A stretch of 64,000 nt of DNA from DATBLE01 sp963719325. Its GTDB lineage: Bacteria; Actinomycetota; Thermoleophilia; Gaiellales; Gaiellaceae. The stretch covers positions 69,261 through 133,260 of the forward strand of contig CAVRBW010000021.1 in the NCBI GenBank assembly GCA_963719325.1, written 5' to 3'. The position numbers were made by a program, and so were the translations under genes. The stretch's first letter is position 1; every line of letters starts with the position of its first letter. Below, one piece after another: positions 28,790 to 38,040 of this stretch. The notes beneath the pieces were generated by a model. It made no database searches. It was not told the origin of the DNA and was given only the letters and a program-made list of their open reading frames with translations.

Positions 28790-29880
28790 GACCGGCGGAG
28801 TCAACTTCCCCGAGCCCATGCTCGCCGCCACCGCCACTTCGCGTCGTCCACGGTCGACCTCGACCGCGACCCGCTGAGAGGGAAGTGCTTCGCGCGAAAG
28901 TCGCTCTCGAAGGAGCCGCGATGTGAGCCCACGCCTGCGTCCCCTCGCCGCTGACGAGGACGAGCTCGGCTGAGACGTGACAGTCGCCGACCGCGCCCAG
29001 CGCGTGACGGCTTCGGCAAAGACCTCGCGCGCGACACTCGCCGACTCGGCGAGGCTGCGCAGCCTTCGTCCCTGCCGTCTGCCGACGACGCCGCGGCTGC
29101 GCGCGCGCCCGACGAGCGCTGGATCGCCGATCTCTGCCTCGAGGCAGCCGCGCTTGCCGCACCTGCCGCGGCCCGTCGCGACGACGGTCGGTGCCGAACT
29201 CGCCGGCTCCGCCGCCGAACCTGTGATAGATGTCGCCCGGCGACGATGCCGAGGCCGACGCCCGGCCGATCGTGACCGCGACGAAGTGCTCGCGCTCGTC
29301 GCGCCCGTAGAGCCGCTCCGAGACCGCGAGAGTGTTGACGTCGTTGTCGACGCAGATCGGTATGCCTAGCGCGTCGCAGGAGCCCGCGAGCTCCAGTCGT
29401 GCCGCCGAGCATCGGCGAGTCGACCGTGCCCGCCGCGCCGTCGACCACGCCGGGGACTCCGAGCCGTTGCCGAGCAGCGGCGGCCCGCCGTCGCTACCTG
29501 CGATCCGACCGGCGAGCTGATCGGCGAGCTCGTCGAAGGCGTCCGGCGTGGACGCGTCGATCTCGACTTCGAACTGCTCGATACTTCTGCTTCGAGATCG
29601 ACGCGGACTCCGACCAGATGATCCGGTGCGATCTTCACGCCGAGGCAGTGGCCGCGCCGCCGACCAGCTCGAGCAGCAGCGCGGGGCGGCCGCCGCGTGA
29701 AGGGACGCGATCGGCGACCCGAACGAGCCGCTGCTCGAGCAGCTCGCGCGTGATCGCGGTGACCGTCGCCGGGCTGAGCTCGAGACGCTTCGCGATCTGC
29801 GTGCGGGCGATCGGGCCGGCGCTGATGAGCCTGAGAATCGCGACTCGATTCAGGTCTCTGCTGAGACCTGAGGTCGCGAT
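28790..29880 (-). pseudogene. ROK-family transcriptional regulator, frameshifted
   Basis: Read on the minus strand from about 29,870. A winged helix (LNRVAILRLISAGPIARTQI, LELSPATVTAITRELLEQRL) leads into the ROK/sugar-kinase fold start CLGVKIAPDHLVGVRVDLE. Later fragments lie in other frames. Position upstream of the sugar ABC genes suggests it was their regulator. End coordinate is approximate. Confidence 0.6.
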
Positions 29881-30056
29881 CCGATGTCTAGTTCTTTGGG
29901 AGCATAATTTGATCGCTATATTTAACTCATGTTATATCTCTGTCAAGTGTCTGTCTCGGAGGTGTGTGATTATGTTTTGTGTTGTTGTGATGGTTGTATA
30001 GGGTAGTAGGGATGTATGTTAGAGGGATGATGAAAGATATAAGTGGAGATAAAGGG
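29881..30056. other. AT-rich corrupted stretch at right edge of bad segment
   Basis: A T/G-rich stretch (for example TTTTGTGTTGTTGTGATGG) replaces the 5' part and promoter of the cyclodeaminase gene. Normal GC-rich coding sequence resumes at 30057. No feature seen. Confidence 0.7.
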
Positions 30057-30593
30057 ATGGTGAGGCGACTCTGCGATCGGCTCGGGATCCGAGCTCCGCA
30101 TCCCGGCGGGGCTTCCGCGAGCGCGGTTGCGGCCGGGATGTCGGCGGCGCTTGTCGCCAAGGCGGCGCGGCGCTCGGAGCCTTCGTGGGCAGAGGCCGAC
30201 GCCGTCGCCCTGCAGGCGGATCTGCTCGGCGCGCGCTGCTCGGAGCTCGCGGAGTCGGCCTCGCGTGCTTTCGCAGCCGCGCTGAAGGCGCTGGAGGATC
30301 GCACCGACATCGAGGCGCACCTGAATCGAACCGTGGTCGATCTGCTGGCTCTGGCGGAGGTCTCCGTCGAGGTCGCCGGGCTCGCAGCGCGCACAGCCGA
30401 GCGCTGCGACGGGACCTTTCGTGGAGACGCGGTCTGCGCCGCCTTGCTTGCGGAGGCCGCGGCCTGCGGCGCGGCTGTCCTCGTTGCAGGCAACCTGACG
30501 GTCACGGAGGGAGACAAGCGGCTCCGCGAGGCGAAGCAGCATGCGAGCCGGGCGACGGAGGCCGTCCGCCGCGCCCTCGAGGCAGGGTCCTAG
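30057..30593 (+). CDS. Cyclodeaminase/cyclohydrolase family protein (FtcD C-terminal-like)
   Basis: 178 residues if ATG 30057 is the start; the true 5' end may be damaged because corrupted sequence abuts it. LGIRAPHPGGASASAVAAGMSAALVAKAA is the family's Gly-rich folate-binding opening, followed by an all-helical body and a C-terminal TVTEGDKRLREAKQHASRA. Related enzymes deaminate formimino-THF or hydrolyse methenyl-THF. It ends overlapping the epimerase gene tail to tail by four bases. Confidence 0.75.
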   Translation: MVRRLCDRLGIRAPHPGGASASAVAAGMSAALVAKAARRSEPSWAEADAVALQADLLGARCSELAESASRAFAAALKALEDRTDIEAHLNRTVVDLLALAEVSVEVAGLAARTAERCDGTFRGDAVCAALLAEAAACGAAVLVAGNLTVTEGDKRLREAKQHASRATEAVRRALEAGS

Positions 30594-31468
30594 CTCCTGC
30601 CGCCCCGTCCCAGCGCCTCGTCTACCGCACGGCCGAGGGCCGGCTCGACCGGCCCGGGCCGGTAGGCGAGCTCCCGCTCCGCCTTCGCCCAGGAGAAGTA
30701 CGCAGGCGTCCGGGCGAGGATCGCCTCGTTGCGGTTGACGAGGCCGAGAGCGGCGGCGGCGCGCACGGCGGCGTAGGGCACCGCGATGCGCGGTCTCGCC
30801 CGGCCGGCGAGGTCGGCGATCGCGGCGAAGACCTCGCGCAGCGTCAGGTCGACCCCGCCGAGCAGGTAGCGCTGACCGGGGCGGCCTCGTTCGAGCGCGA
30901 GGACGTGGCCCCGGGCGACGTCGCGCACATCGACGACGTTGACGCCGATCCGCGGGAATGCGCGGTAGCGGCCGGAGGCGACGCCGCGGATCATCGCGCC
31001 GGTCGGGGTGGGTGCGCGATCGCCCTCGCTGACGGGTGTGGTCGGGTTGACGCAGACGGCGCCGGCCGCCAGCGCAAGGCGCTCGGCCGCCAGCTTCGTC
31101 CGTTTGTAGGGCACGGAGAGCTCCCACGCGGGAGGCTCGTCCTCCTCGGTCGCCTGCCGCCCGGGCACCGGGCCGCAGGTGGCGCACGTGCTGGTGTGGA
31201 CGAGTCTCGGCATGCCTTCGCGGCGGCAGGCCTCGATCACGTTTCGCGTGCCCTGGACGTTGACGAGCTCCAGCTCGCGCAGAGACGCGGTGAAGCTATA
31301 GAGGGCCGCGACGTGGAAGACCGCGTCACAGCCCGCGACTGCGCTGCTGAGACGATCCGCGTCCAGTACGTCGACCCAATCGGCACGGACCTCCGCGCCG
31401 TGCTCCCGCAGCTCGCGCACCACGTGGCTGCCGACAAAGCCGCTCGCGCCGGTGACGTACGCCTTCAC
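30590..31468 (-). CDS. NAD-dependent epimerase/dehydratase (HpnA-like)
   Basis: 292 residues on the minus strand from GTG 31468. Rossmann start YVTGASGFVGSHVVREL, then FHVAALYSF, HTSTCATCGPV, the catalytic YxxxK (VPYKRTKLAAER) and GVNVVDVRDVARGHVLAL. The pattern TPTGAMIRG...GRYRAFPRIGVN and YLLGGVDLTLREVF matches the hopanoid-associated sugar epimerase HpnA group. It is ~35 residues shorter than usual HpnA. Divergently transcribed from ubiD with 18 bases between the start codons. Confidence 0.8.
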   Translation of the reverse strand: MKAYVTGASGFVGSHVVRELREHGAEVRADWVDVLDADRLSSAVAGCDAVFHVAALYSFTASLRELELVNVQGTRNVIEACRREGMPRLVHTSTCATCGPVPGRQATEEDEPPAWELSVPYKRTKLAAERLALAAGAVCVNPTTPVSEGDRAPTPTGAMIRGVASGRYRAFPRIGVNVVDVRDVARGHVLALERGRPGQRYLLGGVDLTLREVFAAIADLAGRARPRIAVPYAAVRAAAALGLVNRNEAILARTPAYFSWAKAERELAYRPGPVEPALGRAVDEALGRGGRS

Positions 31469-31473
31469 GGCCG

Positions 31474-31479
31474 TAGACT
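31474..31479 (+). promoter_or_regulatory. -10 box (TAGACT) of ubiD, leaderless type
   Basis: TAGACT ends 7 bases before GTG 31487, in the very short divergent region. Confidence 0.5.
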
Positions 31480-31486
31480 CACACGC

Positions 31487-32982
31487 GTGGCGACCCCGGA
31501 GGATCTCCGCGACTGGATCGCGGTGCTCGAGCGCGAGGGTGAGCTCGTTCGCGTGAGGCCGAGGTCGACCCGCACCTCGAGATCACCGAGATCGTCGACC
31601 GGACGGTGAAGGACGGTGGCCCGGCGCTGCTCTTCGAGCACCCGAAGGGCTCCGCGCATCCCCTCCTGATCAACCAGTTCGGAACCGAGCGGCGGATGTG
31701 CCTCGCGTTCGGGGTCGAGCGCCTCGACGAGGTTGCGGCGAAGCTCGAGGACGTGCTCGAGATGCAGCCCCCGCAGGGCCTGGTCGAGAAGGCGAAGGGC
31801 CTGATGAAGCTGAAGTCGATCGCGGACTCGATGCCGAAGGTCGTGCGCAGCGGCCCTGCTCACGAGGTCGTGCTCACCGGTGACGAGGTCGATCTCGACC
31901 TGCTCCCGATCCAGACCTGCTGGCCCGGCGACGCGGCGCCGTTCATCACCCTCCCGGCCGTGATCACGTGCGACCCTCGCACCGGCGGCCGCAACGTCGG
32001 CATGTACCGGATGCAGAAGATCGACCGGCGCTCGACCTTCATGCACTGGCAGATCCACAAGGACGGCCGGATGGACTACCTGGCGAGCGACGGCAGGCTC
32101 GAGGTCGCGGTCGCGCTCGGCCTCGATCCGGTCACCACCTACGCCGCCTCGGCGCCGCTGCCGAAGCACGTCGACGAGCTGATGCTCGCCGGCTTCCTCC
32201 GTGGAGAGCCGGTCGAGCTCGTGAAAGGGAAGACCGTCGAGCTCGAGGTCCCGGCCGACGCCGAGATCGTGCTCGAGGGCTACGTCGAGGCCGGGGACGA
32301 GGCGATCGAGGGTCCGTTCGGCGACCACACCGGCTACTACTCGCCGCCGGAGCCGTTCCCCGTCTTCCACGTCACCGCGATGACGATGCGCCGTGACGCG
32401 GTCTACCCCTCGATCGTCGTCGGCAAGCCGCCCGCCGAGGACGCGTGGCTGGGCAAGGCGACCGAGCGGATCTTCCTGCCGGCCGTGCGGATGTCGGTTC
32501 CGGAGATCGTCGACTACGACCTGCCGGTTGCGGGAGCGTTCCACAACTGCGTGATCGTCTCGATCCGGAAGGCGTTCCCGGGCCATGCCGCGAAGGTGAT
32601 GCACGCGATCTGGGGCCTCGGCCTGCTCAGCCTGACGAAATGCGTCGTCGTCGTGGACGAGTGGGTCGACGTCCACGACTACCAGGAGGTCTTCTTCCGC
32701 GTCAGCGCGAACGTCGACCCGAAGCGAGACGTGGTCGTCTCCGAGGGACCGCTCGACCATCTCGACCACGCACCCACCCGTCAGTTCGTCGGCGGCAAGC
32801 TCGGCATCGACGCGACGCACAAGGGCCCGGAGGAAGGAACACGCGAGTGGCCGCCCGAGATCGAGATGAGCGACGAGGTCAAGATGCTCGTCGACTCTCG
32901 GTGGGCCGAGTACGGACTCCCTGCGCCGACCGAGGCGATCCGTCATAGTTCGGCCTCGTTGCGGCAAGTGTTACGTCGTTGA
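31487..32982 (+). CDS. ubiD: UbiD-family decarboxylase (MqnL candidate), frameshift near N-terminus
   Basis: Starts at GTG 31487 (MATPEDLRDWIAVLEREGELVRV) and is broken at about 31555-31562. One missing base is needed to continue AEVDPHLEITEIVDRTVKDGG, after which the frame is intact to 32982. Long conserved blocks: HPKGSAHPLLINQFGT, VVLTGDEVDLDLLPIQTCWP, GRNVGMYRMQKIDRRSTFMHWQ, and the prFMN-site EGYVEAGDEAIEGPFGDHTG. It needs prenylated FMN made by UbiX (35690). Next to mqn genes it probably performs the late decarboxylation of futalosine-route menaquinone synthesis. The indel looks like sequence error. Confidence 0.82.
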
Positions 32983-33042
32983 CACGCTGCCTAGGCGACC
33001 GTTTGAATCACAGCTCGGCAAGCGAGAAGGAGGCGTGCGAAG

Positions 33043-33991
33043 GTGGAGCCCCGCCCCGGGGACGATAAGCCGCATCTTCCGTCCCCGACCGTGTGGCCGG
33101 TCGGCTTCGCCGTCGGCATCACCTGCGTCCTGGTCGGCCTGGTCGTCAGCAGCTGGCCGGCCGTCGGCGCCGGAGGTGCGATCGCGCTCCTCTTCGGCTT
33201 TCTCTGGGTCCGCGACCTCTCTGCCGGCATGCGGCACGTTCAGCCGCCGCCCCCGCCGGCACCCGCAGGCCCGGCGCCTCCGGCGACCGCCGGCCCCGCC
33301 GGAGCGCCTCCGCCCGCTCCGGGCGAGCGGTTCCCGCGCAGCCGCTTCCTCGAGGGCGCGACCCTCGGCCTCGGCGCGCTGATCGGCGGGGTCGTCACCG
33401 TCCCCCCGGTCGGCCTGCTCGTCGCCTCCGCGTTCGAAGGTCAGAAGTTCCGTGACGTCGACCTCGGCCCGCTGACGGACTTCCCGTCCGGCAAGTTCGT
33501 GATCACCACGTTCGTCGAGGATCCGGCGGCCGGCGAGGTCTCGAGGCGCACTGCGTACATCCGCAACAACGGCCTGCTGAAGGACCAGCCCAGCTTCACG
33601 ATTCTCTCGAATCGCTGTGCCCATCTCGGCTGTCCCGGTGCAGCCGAACGGCCCGGTCGACGCGAAGCCGACGAAGGTGAAGTCGGACAAGGCCGGCATC
33701 GAGCTGCTCAAGCTGACCCCCGCCAACCCCGCCGGCTTCGGCTGCCCCTGCCACGGCGGCCAGTACGACACCGAGGGGAACCGCACCGCCGGCCCGCCGG
33801 TCCGCGCGCTCGACCGGTACGCGTACTCGATCAAGAACGGACGCCTGATCCTCGGCAGCGCCTACAGCGTCGACTACGTCCACGGAACCGGGAAGGACGC
33901 GCGGATCAAGAAGTACCCGCTGCACAACCCGGGCCAGCACATCGCCGGGCCGGAGTTCTGGCTCTGGCCGATCCCGGAGATCCGTGCCTAA
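33043..33991 (+). CDS. qcrA: Rieske iron-sulfur subunit of menaquinol:cytochrome c oxidoreductase, frameshifted
   Basis: GTG 33043 follows a strong Shine-Dalgarno AAGGAGG at 33027-33033, one of the few seen. Two N-terminal helices and a Pro-rich linker precede the membrane anchor (ATLGLGALIGGVVTVPPVGL). The cluster motifs are split by one extra C in the run 33634-33636. NRCAHLGCP is in the first frame; VQPNGPVDAK through FGCPCHGGQYD is in the next, ending at TAA 33991. With the indel removed this is a complete ~315-residue Rieske protein with CxH...CxxH ligands. Confidence 0.82.
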
Positions 33992-34772
33992 ATCAGCGCG
34001 CCGCAAGCAGGTCGAGGCGATGGTCCTCTATCCGCTGGACTGGCTCGAGGAGCGCTCCGGGCTCGTCGGCGCCACCAAGTACTTCCTCTTCCGCAAGGTG
34101 CCCGGCGACAGCGGCTGGGCGCACACCCTCGGCTCGGCGACGCTGACCGCCTTCCTCGTCCAGGCGATCACCGGGGTGATCCTGGCGATGTACTACAAGC
34201 CGAGCCCGAACGAGGCGTACGGGTCGATCCAGCACATCACGAACGACGTCGACTTCGGCTGGCTGGTGCGCGGCATGCACCGCTGGGGCGCGAGCGTCTT
34301 CATCATCCTGCTCTTCTTCCACATGGCGCGGGTCTTCCTGTACGGGGCCTACAAGTACCCGCGCGAGCTGAACTGGATCGTCGGCGTCTTCCTGTTGATC
34401 CTCGGGATGTTCGAGGGCTTCACCGGCTACCTGCTGCCGTACGACCAGACCGCGTACTGGGCGACCGTGGTCGGGATGAACATCACCGCCAACGGGCCGT
34501 TCGTGGGGACGTTGCTGGGCCAGATCCTCCAAGGGGGCCCGGCGATCGGGTCTGACACGCTTGCGCGCTTCTACTCGCTGCACATGCTCGTCGCGCCGGG
34601 CGCGATCTTCGCGCTGATCGGGCTGCACCTCTACCTCGTCATCCGCCTCGGCGTGTCCTCGCCGCCGTGGTCCAAAGAGGCAGCGGGCGCCGAGCATCTC
34701 GAGGAGGAACCGCCGCCGCCGGGGAAGGCCGGCCTCGTCTCGCCGACCATGCGCGGGAGGCCTGAGGTTTGA
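33984..34772 (+). CDS. qcrB: Cytochrome b (N-terminal, b6-type) subunit of bc complex
   Basis: 262 residues from GTG 33984, overlapping the Rieske gene by 8 bases. Four helices carry the paired heme-ligand histidines (GWLVRGMHRWGASVFIILLFFHMARVF and ARFYSLHMLVAPGAIFALIGLHLYLV). Other family marks are GSATLTAFLVQAITGVILAMYY and FEGFTGYLLPYDQTAYWAT. It corresponds to cytochrome b6, with the rest of cyt b in the next gene. Confidence 0.9.
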   Translation: MPKSARRKQVEAMVLYPLDWLEERSGLVGATKYFLFRKVPGDSGWAHTLGSATLTAFLVQAITGVILAMYYKPSPNEAYGSIQHITNDVDFGWLVRGMHRWGASVFIILLFFHMARVFLYGAYKYPRELNWIVGVFLLILGMFEGFTGYLLPYDQTAYWATVVGMNITANGPFVGTLLGQILQGGPAIGSDTLARFYSLHMLVAPGAIFALIGLHLYLVIRLGVSSPPWSKEAAGAEHLEEEPPPPGKAGLVSPTMRGRPEV

Positions 34773-35602
34773 TCACGAAGCCGAGCCCGAGCCTGCGGGC
34801 GCGTCGCGCGCAGCACGCCCGCTACAAGGAGGACGTCCAGAAGCGAGGGAAGCCGTTCTACCCGTTCGCGATGTTCCACGACACGGTGATGAGCCTCGTC
34901 GTCGTCGTCGTGATCGTCGTGCTCGCGGTGATCTGGAAGTGGACGACGCCGGGCGACCACACCGGCACGGGCGCGGGCTGGCTCGGCCCCCTGTACAGCG
35001 ACCAGGCCGATCCGGGGACGACCAGCTTCGTACCGCGTCCCGACTGGTACTTCTACTTCCTCTTCTACCTGCTCCGGATCTTCAAATGGCCGGACTCGGT
35101 GATCCTCGGGACGGTCGGGATCCCGACGATCATCATGATGCTGATGATCGCGCTGCCGTTCGTCGACCTGCGGCGCGAGCGGCGGCTCTCCCGTCGACCG
35201 GTGGCGGTCGTGATCACGATCCTGACCGTGATCTCGATGGGCGTCCTCACCTACAAGGGGGCGACCGCGAAGGAAGCCCTCGCCAGCGAGACGCTCGCGG
35301 CGGTGCCGACCTGGACGAAGAAGCAGAACCTGCCCGCCAACGCCGTTCCGGGGGCGAAGCTGTTCGCGCAGTCGGGCTGTCTGACCTGCCACACGTATCT
35401 CGGCACCGGATCCTCGAACCTGGGAGCGCCGAACCTGAGCGCCGAGGGCGCGAAGGGTCGCGGGGTCGACTTCCAGATCAGGCACCTCAAGTGCCCGTCG
35501 TGCGTGACCCCCGGCTCGCCGATGCCCCCGTTCGCCTCGCTCGGGGACGCAAACATCCGCCGGATCGCGCTCTTCCTCGAGGCCTCGAAGGGCCCGAAAT
35601 GA
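34769..35602 (+). CDS. qcrC: Subunit IV (cytochrome b C-terminal part) fused to cytochrome c
   Basis: 277 residues from TTG 34769 (4-base overlap with qcrB). Residues ~35-165 form the subunit-IV part with three helices and the Qo-site PDWYFYFLFYLLR (a PEWY variant). The last ~90 residues are a cytochrome c domain with one heme motif, GCLTCHTYLGTG, and a distal Met candidate in PGSPMPPFASL. This gives the QcrA-QcrB-QcrC layout known from Firmicutes and deep actinobacteria. Confidence 0.9.
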   Translation: MITKPSPSLRARRAQHARYKEDVQKRGKPFYPFAMFHDTVMSLVVVVVIVVLAVIWKWTTPGDHTGTGAGWLGPLYSDQADPGTTSFVPRPDWYFYFLFYLLRIFKWPDSVILGTVGIPTIIMMLMIALPFVDLRRERRLSRRPVAVVITILTVISMGVLTYKGATAKEALASETLAAVPTWTKKQNLPANAVPGAKLFAQSGCLTCHTYLGTGSSNLGAPNLSAEGAKGRGVDFQIRHLKCPSCVTPGSPMPPFASLGDANIRRIALFLEASKGPK

Positions 35603-35612
35603 GCGGTTCGCC

Positions 35613-35674
35613 GGCGCCGGGCTCCAGTCTGGCGCCGCGATGAGCCTGCCTGGTGCCAGACTTCAGTCTGGCAC
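35613..35674. repeat. Tandem pair of hairpins between qcrC and ubiX
   Basis: The first hairpin, 35613-35636, has outer GGCGCC arms and a CCAGTCTGGC half. The second, 35653-35674, is perfect (GTGCCAGACT-TC-AGTCTGGCAC). Their shared AGTCTGGC-type core suggests two copies of one palindromic unit. They could separate transcription of the qcr genes from ubiX. Confidence 0.55.
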
Positions 35675-35689
35675 TGACTCCTTCGTCTC

Positions 35690-36280
35690 TTGCGCGTCTT
35701 CCTCGGCATAACCGGCGCCTCCGGGGCGCCCTACGCAGTCCGCATCCTCGAGGCCTTGGCGGAAGCCGACTGCGAGGTCGGCGTCTGCGTCTCCGACGCG
35801 GCGATCGAGGTGCTCGCGGCCGAGCTCTACGGCAACGCCCGACTCTCCCGCGACGAGACGATCGCGCGCCTGCTCGAGCACGCGCGGGGCGGCAACGTCG
35901 CGGTTCACGACCTGTACGACTGGCACACGCCGTATGCGAGCGGCTCGGCGAAGGTGGACGCCTACGTGATCTGTCCCTGCTCGATGGGAACGCTGGGGAC
36001 GATCGCCTCGGGGGCGATGTCGAATCTGATCCACCGCGCGGCCAGCGTCGCGCTCAAGGAGGGCAGGAAGCTGATCCTGATGCCGCGTGAGACGCCGCTC
36101 TCCGCGATCCACCTCGAGAACATGCTCACCGTGCAGCGCGCGGGGGCGACGATCCTCTTCCTCGCGCCGGGCTTCTACCACGGGGCGGACACGGTCGACG
36201 ATCTCGTCGACTTCATCGCCGCCAGGACGCTCGACCAGCTCGGCTTGGACAACGCCTTGATCAAGCGGTGGGGTGAATGA
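35690..36280 (+). CDS. ubiX: Flavin prenyltransferase UbiX (MqnM candidate)
   Basis: 196 residues from TTG 35690. VFLGITGASGAPYAVRILEAL at the N-terminus, CPCSMGTLGTIASGAMSNLIHRAASVALKEGRKLILMPRETPLSAIHLENM in the middle and APGFYHGADTVDDLVDFIAAR at the end are the complete UbiX pattern. It prenylates FMN to make the UbiD cofactor, so it pairs with the gene at 31487. Confidence 0.92.
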   Translation: MRVFLGITGASGAPYAVRILEALAEADCEVGVCVSDAAIEVLAAELYGNARLSRDETIARLLEHARGGNVAVHDLYDWHTPYASGSAKVDAYVICPCSMGTLGTIASGAMSNLIHRAASVALKEGRKLILMPRETPLSAIHLENMLTVQRAGATILFLAPGFYHGADTVDDLVDFIAARTLDQLGLDNALIKRWGE

Positions 36281-36300
36281 TCGCTCGCCTTCGGCTCGCT

Positions 36301-36333
36301 CTCGCGGGGGAAACGGCCGGTTTCCCCCGCGAG
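36301..36333. repeat. Perfect 14-bp inverted repeat, GGGGGAAAC family
   Basis: CTCGCGGGGGAAAC-GGCCG-GTTTCCCCCGCGAG, about 20 bases after ubiX and about 100 before menG. Flanking sequence (CTTCGGCTCGCT) resembles, in reverse orientation, that near the palindrome at 1861. Confidence 0.6.
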
Positions 36334-36434
36334 CCCCCTTCCCCAAGAACTCTCGCACCTCAGCAGCCGTCGGGAGCCGCGCCCGCCATGTCGGTCGCGG
36401 CGACGAAAATCGATTGCAGCGGCGAGGTCGTTCG

Positions 36435-37121
36435 GTGAGCGTCGAGACCGGACTGCTGGCACCGGACGCGGTCCGGCGCATGTTCGACCGGATCGCTCCG
36501 GTCTACGACGTGATGAACCGCGTGATGACTGCGGGGCTCGACGTGCGCTGGCGCAGGCTGACGGCCGAGGCCGTGGTTCGACCTGGAGACCGGGTCCTGG
36601 ATGCCTGCTGCGGCACGGGCGACCTCGCGCTGGCCGCCCACAAGGCCGGCGGCGAGATCACGGGCCTCGACTTTGCTCCGCGGATGCTCGTGCGGGCCAG
36701 GCGCAAGCTTCCGGCCGCACGCTGGGTCGAAGGCGACCTGCTTGCCCTCCCGTTCGCCGATCACTCCTTCGAGGCGGCGACGGTCGGCTTCGGCGTCCGC
36801 AACGTCGACGATCTCGATCGAGCGCTGGGCGAGCTACGCCGCGTGCTCGTCGGGGGCGGACGAGTCGGGATTCTCGAGATCACCACGCCGACCGGTGTTC
36901 TCGCGCCGTTCTACCGGGTCTGGTTCGATCGAGTCGTCCCGCTGATCGGCAAGCTGCTGAAGGGCGGCGCCGCGTACGCCTACCTGCCCGCGAGCGTCCG
37001 GCGGTTTCCGGCGCCCGGGGAGCTTGCGGAGCAGATGCAGCGCGCCGGTTTCGTCGGAATCGACTGGCGCACCTTCGGCGGCGGCATCGTCGCCCTCCAC
37101 ACCGGCAGGGTCGGGCAATGA
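36435..37121 (+). CDS. menG: Demethylmenaquinone methyltransferase (MenG/UbiE)
   Basis: 228 residues from GTG 36435. MFDRIAPVYDVMNRVMTAGLDVRWR at the start, the SAM site VLDACCGTGDLALAAHKAGG, FADHSFEAATVGFGVRNVDDLDRAL, and YAYLPASVRRFPAPGELAEQM near the end match MenG/UbiE throughout. Carries out the last methylation of menaquinone. Overlaps the prenyl synthase gene by four bases. Confidence 0.92.
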   Translation: MSVETGLLAPDAVRRMFDRIAPVYDVMNRVMTAGLDVRWRRLTAEAVVRPGDRVLDACCGTGDLALAAHKAGGEITGLDFAPRMLVRARRKLPAARWVEGDLLALPFADHSFEAATVGFGVRNVDDLDRALGELRRVLVGGGRVGILEITTPTGVLAPFYRVWFDRVVPLIGKLLKGGAAYAYLPASVRRFPAPGELAEQMQRAGFVGIDWRTFGGGIVALHTGRVGQ

Positions 37122-38035
37122 GCGCGCTCGCGACCATTCGGGAGACGCCGGGGCTCGACCAGTACCTCGACGAGCTCGAAGAGCGACTGGAGGAGACGGT
37201 GGCGACGCATCCGGGGCTGGTCGCCGCCGTGTCGCGCGACGCCCTCAGCGCCGGCGGAAAGCGGCTCCGGCCCCTGCTCGCCTTCTTCGCGACGTCTCCC
37301 GACGAGACGCCGTCGGTCGCGGCCGGCGTCGCCGTCGAGCTCGTGCACATGGCGACCCTCGTCCACGACGACCTGATCGACGGAGCCGAGTTTCGCCGCG
37401 GCCGAGCGTCGGCCTGGTCGGCGTACGGGCCGGCGGCGGCGCGCGCGACCGGCGACTACCTCTTCGCGCGGGCCTTCGCCGAGCTGGCGTCGACGGGCGA
37501 CGAGCGGGCGGTGTTGCTCCTGGCGCAGGCGGCGCTCTCCCTCGCGCGCGGCGAGGCGATGCAGCGTCGCCAGGCCCACGATCCCGCCACGACGGTCGAG
37601 GCGTATCTGGAGCGCTGCGGGCTGAAGACCGGAAAGCTGTTCGAGGCGGCCTGCCTGCTCGGCGGCGGCGCGGGGCGTCCGCACCTCGGCCCGTTCGGCC
37701 TGGCGCTCGGAATCGCCTTCCAGATCACCGACGACATCCTCGACTGCTCCGGCCAGACCGTCGAGACAGGCAAGATCGCGGGCGTGGACCTTCGCGAAGG
37801 GACGCCGACGCTGCCGCTGATCCTCGCCGCCCGCGAGGACGAGGTCGTGCGGCAGGCTCTCGCCGGCGGGCCGCTCGACGGCGCGCTCGTCCGCGTCGCG
37901 GCGACCGGAGCGCTCGACCGGGCGCGCGAGGTCGCGCTCGACTACGCGCGGCGTGCGCGAGCCTGCCTGAACGGCGAGCTGCACCGTGCCGAGCTCGAGG
38001 CCTTGACCCATCTCGTCGTGCACCGGGAGAGCTAG
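37118..38035 (+). CDS. Polyprenyl diphosphate synthase
   Basis: 305 residues from ATG 37118. First Asp-rich motif LVHDDLIDGAEFRRG, preceded by AGGKRLRPLLAFF, and the second Asp-rich motif AFQITDDILDCSGQ; LKTGKLFEAACLLGG lies between. The second motif has DDxxD. Probably supplies the menaquinone side chain in view of its neighbours; chain length cannot be read reliably. The tail (~60 residues) is somewhat short. Confidence 0.88.
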   Translation: MSALATIRETPGLDQYLDELEERLEETVATHPGLVAAVSRDALSAGGKRLRPLLAFFATSPDETPSVAAGVAVELVHMATLVHDDLIDGAEFRRGRASAWSAYGPAAARATGDYLFARAFAELASTGDERAVLLLAQAALSLARGEAMQRRQAHDPATTVEAYLERCGLKTGKLFEAACLLGGGAGRPHLGPFGLALGIAFQITDDILDCSGQTVETGKIAGVDLREGTPTLPLILAAREDEVVRQALAGGPLDGALVRVAATGALDRAREVALDYARRARACLNGELHRAELEALTHLVVHRES

Positions 38036-38040
38036 GGCCA

